From Deinococcus metallilatus (GTDB lineage: Bacteria; Deinococcota; Deinococci; Deinococcales; Deinococcaceae): a stretch of DNA of 10,000 nucleotides. The notes under the pieces are model-generated. The model worked only from the letters and a program-made list of their open reading frames with translations. It had not been told where the DNA came from and did not search any database. Positions 1-10,000 of the stretch are shown here, piece by piece. The stretch covers positions 317,501-327,500 of the forward strand of contig NZ_CP038512.1 in assembly GCF_004758605.1 (NCBI RefSeq), written 5' to 3'. The translations under genes and the position numbers were made by a program. Position 1 is the stretch's first letter; every line of letters starts with the position of its first letter.

Positions 1-548
<548 letters not shown>

Positions 549-609
549 TCCGTTCAGCATGGCGCGCGGCCAAGCAGACATTTGTGACCTCGGATGTTTC
601 CGCGCCCCG

Positions 610-615
610 TAGAAT
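610..615 (+). promoter_or_regulatory. -10 hexamer of a leaderless promoter for the EamA permease gene
   Basis: TAGAAT ends 7 nt before GTG 623, with no SD in between. With the usual -10 to +1 distance, transcription would begin at or next to the start codon. No convincing -35 was found at 16-18 nt. Confidence 0.55.
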
Positions 616-622
616 CGCGCGT

Positions 623-1531
623 GTGTCCTCTCACGCGCGCGGCCTCCTGCTTCTCGTTCTGGTGACGGCCCTGTGGGGCAGCACCTTCGCCGTCGTGAAG
701 GAACTGGGCGAACTGCTGCCGCCCAGCGTGCTGATCGCGTGGCGGTTCCTGATTGCGAGTGCCGCGCTGCTGCCCGTGCTGGCCCTCACGCGGCGCACCG
801 CGCAGGTCCCGGCCCCGCAGCCACCCCGCCCCCTCTGGCGCGACGGCCTGATCCTGGGCGCGTGGCTGATCGCCGGGTACGGCACGCAGACCATCGCCCT
901 TCAGACCACTGGGGCGAACCGCGCGGCCTTTTTCACGGCGCTCAGCGTGGTGCTGGTGCCCGTCTGGCTGACTTTCGCCCAGCGCCGCCCGCTGCCGCTC
1001 GCGCTGTGGCTGGCCCTGCCGCTGGCGGTGGCGGGCCTCGCGCTGCTCTCGTGGGAGGGCGGGGCGCTGGTGGTGGGGGACGCCTGGGCGCTGGCGTGCG
1101 CGGTGACCTACGCCGGGTTCATCGTCGCGCTGGAACGCACCGCCACCCGGCACGAGGCCCTGCGCTTCACGTTCGCGCAACTCGCCGCCGTCACCCTGCT
1201 CGCCTGGGTCTGGGCCGGGCTGGCCGCCCCGGCGCAGCTCTGGCCGCCCGCTGCGGCCTGGGGACCGCTGCTGTACCTGGGGATTGCCGCCACCGCCCTC
1301 ACCACCCTGCTCCAGACGGTCGGGCAACGCTCGGTCAGCGCCGCCGAGGCCAGCCTGATCTACGCGCTGGAACCGGTGACGGCGGCACTCTTCAGCTTCC
1401 TGCTGATCGGGGAGCGGGTGGGACTGCGGGGAACACTGGGCGGCCTGCTGGTGGTGGGCGCGACGGTGCTGAGCCAGCGCGCGGGGGGCGAACCCCATTC
1501 CGAAACCCCCACGCCGCAGGTCGAGGGCTGA
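623..1531 (+). CDS. EamA/DMT-superfamily permease (10-TM metabolite exporter)
   Basis: This 302-residue protein has ten hydrophobic segments in two EamA repeats (about 7-133 and 145-281). The N-terminus has the typical first helix of the drug/metabolite transporter family ([11 protein letters not shown]). The last pair of helices carries the family signature [20 protein letters not shown] followed by a Gly-rich helix ([18 protein letters not shown]). EamA proteins sit in the inner membrane and usually export amino acids or other small metabolites; the substrate cannot be read from the sequence. GTG 623 is chosen because the first helix begins right after it and a TAGAAT box lies 7 nt upstream. 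The frame stays open further upstream (to about 509), but that stretch is polar, lacks membrane character and overlaps the divergent gene. The last 20 residues are polar and probably cytoplasmic. It is transcribed alone and converges on the CvpA-like gene. Confidence 0.85.
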   Translation: MSSHARGLLLLVLVTALWGSTFAVVKELGELLPPSVLIAWRFLIASAALLPVLALTRRTAQVPAPQPPRPLWRDGLILGAWLIAGYGTQTIALQTTGANRAAFFTALSVVLVPVWLTFAQRRPLPLALWLALPLAVAGLALLSWEGGALVVGDAWALACAVTYAGFIVALERTATRHEALRFTFAQLAAVTLLAWVWAGLAAPAQLWPPAAAWGPLLYLGIAATALTTLLQTVGQRSVSAAEASLIYALEPVTAALFSFLLIGERVGLRGTLGGLLVVGATVLSQRAGGEPHSETPTPQVEG

Positions 1532-1539
1532 GCTGCCTT

Positions 1540-1555
1540 CCGCCCTGAGCGGCGG
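1540..1555 (+). other. Short GC hairpin after the permease gene (weak terminator candidate)
   Basis: CCGCC (1540-1544) pairs with GGCGG (1551-1555) over a 6-nt loop, 8 nt after the stop codon. No T-run follows, so an intrinsic terminator is doubtful. A second inverted repeat, GGGGTGG (1585-1591) with CCACCCC (1607-1613), lies further on and also lacks a T-run. Nothing else was recognised in the 152-nt gap at 1532-1683. Confidence 0.3.
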
Positions 1556-1683
1556 GTTGCAGCAGGCGGACTTGTTGCCTTGGTGGGGTGGTGCAAGGCG
1601 TGGTTCCCACCCCTCAGAGTTGGAAAGCTGCGAAGTCCAGGGATGAAGGCGAAGCCGGGGAAGCTTGGGCCGCCGACAGAGAG

Positions 1684-2172
1684 TCAGCGCCGCGGGTGTG
1701 CCTGGTCCGGCAGGATCAGGAGTTGCAGGGCCGGGCTGGCCTGCCACAGGTTCATCAGACTGCCTTTCAGGACCGAGCCCTGCACGGCCGTATACAGGAC
1801 CGGCGGCAGGCTGGTGGACGGGTAGACGCCGGTGCGGCCCTCCGGTCCGATCCGCAGGCCGATGGGAAAGCCCAGGGTCAGGGCCACCACCAGCACGCCC
1901 CCCAGCGTGAAGCCGCCCAGCGCCCCGGCGACCGGGTGCCAGAGACGGTCAGGGGCGCCGCGCAGTTGCCGCCGGATGACGAAGGCGAGCGCGGCCCCCA
2001 GCAGGAGCGCGAGGGCGGTCGCGGCGATGGCGTCCCGGCCCAGCAGGTTTGCCAGGAAACACGCGGCCACGCCGCCCAGGCCCCACGCCAGTCCTGCCAG
2101 GCCGCGCCGCGCGCCGAGCGCCGTCACGACGGCCCAGGCGGTCACGAGAAGCGCGTCGAACCAGGTAATCAC
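1684..2172 (-). CDS. CvpA-like four-helix membrane protein
   Basis: This 162-residue protein has about four hydrophobic helices. The start, [20 protein letters not shown] plus GLAG, fits the opening of CvpA (colicin V production) proteins: an Asp in helix 1, then an Arg-Arg-Gly turn leading into helix 2. Helix 4 follows a Gly-rich turn ([20 protein letters not shown]), also usual for the family. CvpA proteins are inner-membrane proteins whose molecular role is poorly defined (envelope stress, colicin V export). The remaining 50 residues are more polar and end in an LL-rich patch and a basic tail. GTG 2172-2170 is preferred because a TAGACT box lies 7 nt before it. The frame is open upstream to 2262, but that stretch is Arg/Pro-rich and not membrane-like. 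The gene is single and divergent from the response regulator. The CvpA call rests on pattern, not on alignment. Confidence 0.6.
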   Translation of the reverse strand: MITWFDALLVTAWAVVTALGARRGLAGLAWGLGGVAACFLANLLGRDAIAATALALLLGAALAFVIRRQLRGAPDRLWHPVAGALGGFTLGGVLVVALTLGFPIGLRIGPEGRTGVYPSTSLPPVLYTAVQGSVLKGSLMNLWQASPALQLLILPDQAHPRR

Positions 2173-2179
2173 GGCGGAC

Positions 2180-2185
2180 AGTCTA
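2180..2185 (-). promoter_or_regulatory. -10 hexamer of a leaderless promoter for the CvpA-like gene
   Basis: On the complement, TAGACT is followed by 7 nt and then GTG (2172-2170). No SD lies between. The same hexamer serves the divergent response regulator at 2270-2275. Confidence 0.55.
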
Positions 2186-2213
2186 CCTGGCAAGCTCTTA
2201 CAAAACTCATGGA

Positions 2214-2249
2214 GGCGGCGCTTGGGGAAGGATGGTGGGAGGCGCCGCC
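2214..2249. repeat. 8-bp perfect GC inverted repeat between divergent promoters
   Basis: GGCGGCGC (2214-2221) is the exact reverse complement of GCGCCGCC (2242-2249), with 20 nt between the arms. It lies upstream of both predicted transcription starts (about 2172 on - and 2282 on +). It would therefore act as DNA (operator or cruciform) rather than as an RNA hairpin. Chance occurrence is possible in GC-rich DNA. Confidence 0.4.
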
Positions 2250-2269
2250 GTCTTTGGCCCATATCCGAC

Positions 2270-2275
2270 TAGACT
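2270..2275 (+). promoter_or_regulatory. -10 hexamer of a leaderless promoter for the response regulator
   Basis: TAGACT is followed by 6 nt and ATG 2282. The intervening G-run is only 1 nt from the start codon, too close to work as an SD. Confidence 0.55.
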
Positions 2276-2281
2276 GGGGGC

Positions 2282-2926
<645 letters not shown>

Positions 2927-2932
2927 GGCGTG

Positions 2933-2953
2933 TGGCTTGTGGCCTGTCGCTTG
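2933..2953 (+). repeat. Three imperfect 7-nt tandem units
   Basis: TGGCTTG (2933-2939), TGGCCTG (2940-2946) and TCGCTTG (2947-2953) stand head to tail just after the response regulator stop. The array is short and may reflect replication slippage. Confidence 0.4.
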
Positions 2954-2974
2954 TAGAAAAGACAACTGCTCTCC

Positions 2975-3219
<245 letters not shown>

Positions 3220-3223
<4 letters not shown>

Positions 3224-4071
3224 GGTTCGACCTGGCCGCCGACCTGCGCTCGCGTGGGTACGTGGGTGAGGTGGGCGTGCTGATCACGGACCTCGCGGGA
3301 CGCGAACTGTACGCACTCCATCCCGCCCGCCTCTTCCCGGCGGCCAGCACCATCAAGGTGCCCCTGCTGCTGCTGGCGCTGGGGGAGGCGCAGGCGGGGC
3401 GCCTGGACCTGCGGGAGCGGGTGACGGTGCGGGCGGAGGACCGGGTGCCGGGCGCGGGCGTGTTGCACGAACTGGGGCCGGGCCTGACCCCGACCTGGGA
3501 GGACCTGCTCACCCTGATGATCGTGGTCAGCGACAACACCGCCACCAATCTGGTGATCGAACGGCTGGGCATGGAGCGCGTGAACGCCTGGCTGGGGGAG
3601 CGGGGCATGATCGGCACCCGGCTGATCGGCCCCCTGCAACTGCCCCCCGAGCGCCAGAACGAGGCGCAGCGCCGGGGCGAACGCAACCGCACGTCCGCCC
3701 GCGATCAGGTGGCCCTGCTGGGGGCGCTGGTCCGGGGAGAGGTGCTCGATCAGGCGCACACGGCCCTGGCCCTCTCGATCCTGGGGCGGCAGCAGCTCAG
3801 GGACCTCCTGGGACGGCATGTGCCGCGCGGTGTGGACGGCGAACTGCTCTACCGCGTGGCGAGCAAGAGCGGGGAGCTGCTGGGCATTCACCACGATGTG
3901 GGCGTCCTGTTCACGCCGCGCCCGCTGGTGGCTGCCGTGCTGTCGGAAGGCGGCCTCGACCCGCGCGAGCATCCCGGCAACCGTGACGTGACGGTGCTGG
4001 CCGCGGCCCTGTGGCCCCTGCTGGCGGCGCTGGGCGGGACGGTGGCAGGTGCCGCGCCCGGGGACATTTAA
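3220..4071 (+). CDS. Class A beta-lactamase-fold serine hydrolase without visible signal peptide
   Basis: This 283-residue protein matches the beta-lactamase2 (class A-like) family. S43-T-I-K46 in [15 protein letters not shown] is the nucleophile/lysine motif. S104-D-N106 in [16 protein letters not shown] is the second motif, and K216-S-G218 in [10 protein letters not shown] is the third. [10 protein letters not shown] (154-163) matches the conserved stretch after the omega loop. The general-base Glu is not certain; E144 (PPERQN) is the best candidate. Such proteins hydrolyse beta-lactams or act as other serine hydrolases and are normally exported. From GTG 3220 there is no signal peptide: residue 3 already leads into the fold ([20 protein letters not shown]). 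The 38 residues open upstream in this frame are Pro/Arg/Gly-rich and not a signal sequence. The start is fixed by the GTGA overlap with the four-Cys gene. The true substrate is unknown. Confidence 0.82.
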
Positions 4072-4080
4072 CCGCGCGGT
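4071..4080. repeat. 10-bp perfect palindrome at the stop codon of the beta-lactamase-fold gene
   Basis: ACCGCGCGGT reads the same on both strands and begins at the last base of the TAA. With no loop and no T-run it is not a normal terminator. Confidence 0.3.
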
Positions 4081-4107
4081 CAGGACTACGCTGAGCGGGC
4101 AGAAGTC

Positions 4108-4134
4108 CGGCGTTTTTCGCCGTACAGCACGGCG
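4108..4134 (+). other. Two mutually exclusive hairpins upstream of the cytochrome operon
   Basis: CGGCG (4108-4112) pairs with CGCCG (4118-4122) across a TTTTT loop. The same CGCCGT (4118-4123) can instead pair with ACGGCG (4129-4134) across a 5-nt loop, giving a 6-bp stem. Both cannot form at once. Read-through transcripts from the beta-lactamase gene would contain them; a transcript from the TATGCT promoter candidate would not. No T-run follows either stem. Confidence 0.35.
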
Positions 4135-4155
4135 GAGCACGGCTGGGGTGCGTGC

Positions 4156-4161
4156 TATGCT
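4156..4161 (+). promoter_or_regulatory. Candidate -10 of the cytochrome bc operon promoter
   Basis: TATGCT is identical to the -10 boxes at 7157 and 9265. Here no start codon follows at 6-7 nt. Transcription from about 4168 would give a leader of roughly 65 nt before GTG 4233. No good -35 is visible, so this is a candidate only. Confidence 0.4.
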
Positions 4162-4220
4162 GGGCGCCATCCGGCTGCCTTAAGAGTTCTCAGGGAAGGC
4201 CAGCAGCCACTTCAAGCGCG

Positions 4221-4225
4221 AGGAG
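4221..4225 (+). promoter_or_regulatory. Shine-Dalgarno site deciding the cytochrome c start
   Basis: AGGAG lies 7 nt before GTG 4233 and supports that codon over the in-frame ATG at 4254, which has no SD. Confidence 0.65.
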
Positions 4226-5090
<865 letters not shown>

Positions 5091-5122
5091 TGCCTGCCGC
5101 GACACAAGGGAGACACTGAACG

Positions 5123-7095
<1,973 letters not shown>

Positions 7096-7130
7096 ACGCC
7101 TTTTTCCAGAAGACGCTTCCCTCCACAAGA

Positions 7131-7155
7131 CCCCGGTCCGTCACCGGGGTTTTTT
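7131..7155 (+). terminator. Intrinsic terminator of the cytochrome bc operon
   Basis: CCCCGGT (7131-7137) pairs perfectly with ACCGGGG (7143-7149) over a 5-nt loop and is followed by TTTTTT (7150-7155). It is the clearest Rho-independent terminator in the window. Confidence 0.92.
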
Positions 7156-7156
7156 C

Positions 7157-7162
7157 TATGCT
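7157..7162 (+). promoter_or_regulatory. -10 hexamer of a leaderless promoter for the 65-aa gene
   Basis: TATGCT starts 2 nt after the terminator T-run and ends 6 nt before GTG 7169. The region where a -35 would sit falls inside the terminator stem-loop. Confidence 0.55.
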
Positions 7163-7168
7163 GGGGCA

Positions 7169-7366
7169 GTGAATGATGACCTCGCGCTGTATCTGGCCCG
7201 GCAGGCCCGGTCCCTCGGTCTGGATGCCCTGACCCTGGAGGAAGCCGATCCGGAGACGCTGCGTGCTTTTGCGGGGGCGGTCCTGACAGAGCTGGCCGCC
7301 CTCGGCCTGGTCCCCGGTGAAGCCGAGGTCGGCTGCTGGGCGGCCCCTCGCCCGGCGGGCCACTGA
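7169..7366 (+). CDS. Small acidic protein, 65 aa, unknown function
   Basis: I do not recognise this protein. It is rich in Leu, Ala, Asp and Glu, and residues 2-45 look like two or three amphipathic helices ([18 protein letters not shown], then [20 protein letters not shown]). The C-terminus is Pro/Gly-rich with one Cys and one Trp. There is no signal peptide. The start GTG 7169 is chosen from the TATGCT box 6 nt upstream. The frame is open further upstream, but that stretch would run through the terminator and into the end of cytochrome b. It stands alone between the bc operon and manA and converges on manA with a 6-nt gap. Its reality rests on the promoter fit and on composition; no family match supports it. 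Confidence 0.5.
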   Translation: MNDDLALYLARQARSLGLDALTLEEADPETLRAFAGAVLTELAALGLVPGEAEVGCWAAPRPAGH

Positions 7367-7372
7367 GCCGGG
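7351..7372. terminator. Hairpin between convergent stop codons (weak bidirectional terminator candidate)
   Basis: CCCGGC (7351-7356) pairs with GCCGGG (7367-7372) over a 10-nt loop. The hairpin covers the TGA of the 65-aa gene and abuts the manA stop at 7373. No T-run follows on either strand, so termination is unproven. Confidence 0.35.
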
Positions 7373-8305
<933 letters not shown>

Positions 8306-8311
8306 GTCCCC

Positions 8312-8317
8312 ATCATG
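8312..8317 (-). promoter_or_regulatory. Weak -10-like box before manA
   Basis: The complement reads CATGAT, then 6 nt, then ATG 8305-8303. The position matches the leaderless genes, but the first base departs from TAnnnT. The GGGG run is only 2 nt from the ATG, too close to serve as an SD. Confidence 0.3.
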
Positions 8318-8347
8318 CCGAATCCGGGTCCGGCGTGAGGGGGACAT

Positions 8348-8373
8348 GCCTTGAAGCGTCTGGGGCCTTGAAG
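8348..8373. repeat. Direct repeat of a 9-mer upstream of manA
   Basis: GCCTTGAAG occurs at 8348-8356 and 8365-8373, one copy every 17 nt, in the 81-nt gap between the 82-aa gene and manA. It could bind a regulator or be chance. Confidence 0.3.
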
Positions 8374-8386
8374 GGTTTGGGGAGGG

Positions 8387-8635
<249 letters not shown>

Positions 8636-8641
8636 GCTCCA

Positions 8642-8647
8642 ATCTTA
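8642..8647 (-). promoter_or_regulatory. -10 hexamer of a leaderless promoter for the 82-aa gene
   Basis: The complement reads TAAGAT, then 6 nt, then ATG. It overlaps the left arm of the dyad at 8644-8673, so a repressor bound there would block it. Confidence 0.55.
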
Positions 8648-8673
8648 ACATTGACGCACTCAAGGAATGTAAG
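8644..8673. repeat. Nested imperfect dyad over the 82-aa gene promoter (operator candidate)
   Basis: CTTAACATT (8644-8652) opposes AATGTAAG (8666-8673), matching on both sides except for one missing base. Inside them TTGA (8651-8654) opposes TCAA (8660-8663) over CGCAC. The dyad covers the -10 to -35 zone of the minus-strand promoter and is AT-richer than its surroundings. Confidence 0.4.
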
Positions 8674-8759
8674 CCGAAGTGGCGACCCGGATGCGGGGAT
8701 CGGCGGCATAACGGACGGCACTTTGCTGGCCGGGCACTTTTTTCTTTCCCCAATGGTGT

Positions 8760-8765
8760 TACGCT
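8760..8765 (+). promoter_or_regulatory. -10 hexamer of a leaderless promoter for the A-type Fe-S carrier gene
   Basis: TACGCT ends 6 nt before ATG 8772, with no SD. A T-rich stretch (8738-8747) lies where a -35 would be, but no good consensus is present. Confidence 0.55.
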
Positions 8766-8771
8766 TCACGC

Positions 8772-9194
<423 letters not shown>

Positions 9195-9211
9195 ACTTCT
9201 TCTCCTCTCGG

Positions 9212-9243
9212 CCACCCGGTACAGTTCGCCGGGTGGTTTTCTT
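9212..9243 (+). terminator. Intrinsic terminator after the A-type Fe-S carrier gene
   Basis: CCACCCGG (9212-9219) pairs perfectly with CCGGGTGG (9229-9236) over a 9-nt loop. TTTTCTT follows at 9237-9243. Confidence 0.85.
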
Positions 9244-9264
9244 CTGCCCCCCGGCTCTCTGCTC

Positions 9265-9270
9265 TATGCT
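9265..9270 (+). promoter_or_regulatory. -10 hexamer of a leaderless promoter for ruvC
   Basis: TATGCT ends 6 nt before ATG 9277, the same geometry and hexamer as the 65-aa gene. TTCTGC at 9242-9247 has the right 17-nt spacing but is a poor -35. Confidence 0.6.
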
Positions 9271-9276
9271 GCATTC

Positions 9277-9774
9277 ATGATCGTGCTCGGCGTGGACCCC
9301 GGACTGGCGAACCTCGGCCTGGGGCTGGTGGAGGGGGACGTGCGGAAGGCCCGGCACCTGTACCACGTCTGCCTGACCACCGAGAGCGCCTGGGTGATGC
9401 CGCGCCGCCTGCAGTACATCCACGCGGAAGTCACGCGGCTGCTTGGCGAGTACCGGCCGGACGCGGTGGCCATCGAGGACCAGATTCTGCGGCGTCAGGC
9501 GGACGTGGCCTTCAAGGTCGGGCAGGCGTTCGGGGTGGTGCAGCTCGCCTGCGCCCAGGCAGGGGTGCCGATCCACGCTTACGGCCCGATGCAGGTCAAG
9601 CGTTCGCTGGTGGGCACCGGCCGTGCCGAGAAGGAACAGGTCATCTACATGGTGAAGGCCACGCTGGGCATCCGCGAACTCTTCAACAACCACGCCGCCG
9701 ACGCGCTCGCCCTGGCGCTGACCCACCTGGCCCATCAGCCGATGCTGACGGCGGCCCGCCTCGCCCGCACCTGA
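9277..9774 (+). CDS. ruvC: Crossover junction endodeoxyribonuclease RuvC
   Basis: This 165-residue Holliday-junction resolvase cuts paired strands symmetrically during recombinational repair, normally with RuvAB. The acidic active site is visible: D7 in MIVLGVDPG, E67 in VAIEDQ, and H139/D142 in NNHAADALALALTH. His139 replaces the Asp of the E. coli enzyme; the Thermus enzyme likewise uses His at this place, so activity is expected. IHAYGPMQVKRSLVGTGRAE is the conserved DNA-contact region. The length is slightly short of the usual 165-175. ATG 9277 starts exactly at the first strand and has a TATGCT box 6 nt upstream. The open frame further upstream runs through the terminator and the Fe-S carrier gene and is rejected. 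A PrsW-like gene starts 9 nt after the stop and is probably cotranscribed. Confidence 0.97.
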   Translation: MIVLGVDPGLANLGLGLVEGDVRKARHLYHVCLTTESAWVMPRRLQYIHAEVTRLLGEYRPDAVAIEDQILRRQADVAFKVGQAFGVVQLACAQAGVPIHAYGPMQVKRSLVGTGRAEKEQVIYMVKATLGIRELFNNHAADALALALTHLAHQPMLTAARLART

Positions 9775-9783
9775 GCCTGTCCC

Positions 9784-10000
9784 GTGCCGCTGGCCCTGGT
9801 GTCGTCGGTCGTTCTCACGTTCGGGTGGCTGTGGTTCTTCGTGCGGCGCGACCGTCACCCCGAACCGGCCTGGCTGCTCGCGCGCACCTTCGGGTGGGGA
9901 CTGGTGGCCTGGGCGGTGTCCGCCGCCTTCGAGGGCAGCTTTGACCGCCTGCCTTTCCCCCTGCTGGTGATGCTGCTGACCGCGGTCGTCGAGGAGAGCA
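9784..10000 (+). CDS. PrsW-family intramembrane metalloprotease, N-terminal part, cut by window edge
   Basis: Seventy-two codons are visible before the right edge. The N-terminus is a TM helix (LALVSSVVLTFGWLWFFV), followed by the basic/acidic turn RRDRHPEPAWLL seen after helix 1 of PrsW proteins. A second helix follows (ARTFGWGLVAWAVSAAFEGS), then a third that reaches VVEES at the cut. In PrsW the first catalytic motif is EExxK, and the pair Glu-Glu at the edge fits its start; the remaining motifs lie outside. PrsW proteases sit in the membrane; in Bacillus the enzyme cleaves an anti-sigma factor. The start GTG 9784 lies 9 nt after the ruvC stop in the same frame; GTG 9799 is an alternative. 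No SD is clear. The family call is moderate because it rests on the first 72 residues. Confidence 0.65.
   Translation, partial: MPLALVSSVVLTFGWLWFFVRRDRHPEPAWLLARTFGWGLVAWAVSAAFEGSFDRLPFPLLVMLLTAVVEES

Noticed and set aside
554..1747. Long open frame on the minus strand (397 codons) opposite the permease
   Set aside because: It is Arg/Gln/Pro/Gly-rich low-complexity translation typical of the antisense of a GC-rich gene, and it lies opposite a well-supported membrane protein.
2276..2281. G-run before the response regulator ATG as a Shine-Dalgarno site
   Set aside because: It is only 1 nt from the start codon, too close for ribosome binding; the TAGACT box favours a leaderless start.

Overview
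The window looks like ordinary chromosome from a GC-rich Deinococcus-type bacterium. This is inferred from four things. Gene content combines a cytochrome bc (menaquinol:cytochrome c reductase) operon with a single-chain cytochrome b, an A-type Fe-S carrier and a RuvC with a Thermus-type catalytic His. The protein sequences look Deinococcus/Thermus-like. The base composition is strongly GC-rich. Most gene starts lie 6-7 nt behind a TAnnnT -10 hexamer with no Shine-Dalgarno (SD) sequence, which is the leaderless-mRNA arrangement known to dominate in Deinococcus. I recognised no mobile element, prophage, CRISPR array, rRNA or tRNA.

Layout. Positions 1-534 (-) hold the N-terminal part of a von Willebrand factor A family protein that runs off the left edge. 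Divergent from it is a 10-TM EamA/DMT permease (623-1531, +). A CvpA-like membrane protein (1684-2172, -) converges on the permease and is divergent from a NarL/FixJ response regulator (2282-2926, +). A small four-Cys protein (2975-3223, +) overlaps a class A beta-lactamase-fold serine hydrolase (3220-4071, +) by GTGA. Next comes the respiratory operon: a membrane-anchored cytochrome c carrying three extra TM helices (4233-5090), a Tat-type Rieske protein (5123-5785) and cytochrome b (5782-7095). It is closed by a strong terminator at 7131-7155. A leaderless 65-aa ORF starts right behind that terminator and converges on a mannose-6-phosphate isomerase (7373-8305, -), which follows an 82-aa protein on the same strand (8387-8635, -). 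Divergent from the latter are the A-type Fe-S carrier (8772-9194, +), a terminator, ruvC (9277-9774, +) and the start of a PrsW-like membrane protease (9784 to the edge, +).

How the genes fit together. The three cyt genes encode one complex that would oxidise menaquinol and reduce a periplasmic c-type acceptor. The PDWY motif, the 15-residue spacing of the second haem-ligand pair and the Ser-to-Gly change in the Rieske cluster loop all agree with a low-potential, menaquinone-linked chain. Translation starts fall into two classes. The operon genes and the VWA gene have good SD sites, whereas the single genes appear leaderless. The most interesting signals are the leaderless start architecture, the terminator-promoter relay at 7131-7171, the cytochrome c/three-helix fusion, the small Cys protein coupled to an apparently unexported beta-lactamase-fold protein, and two dyads in divergent promoter regions.
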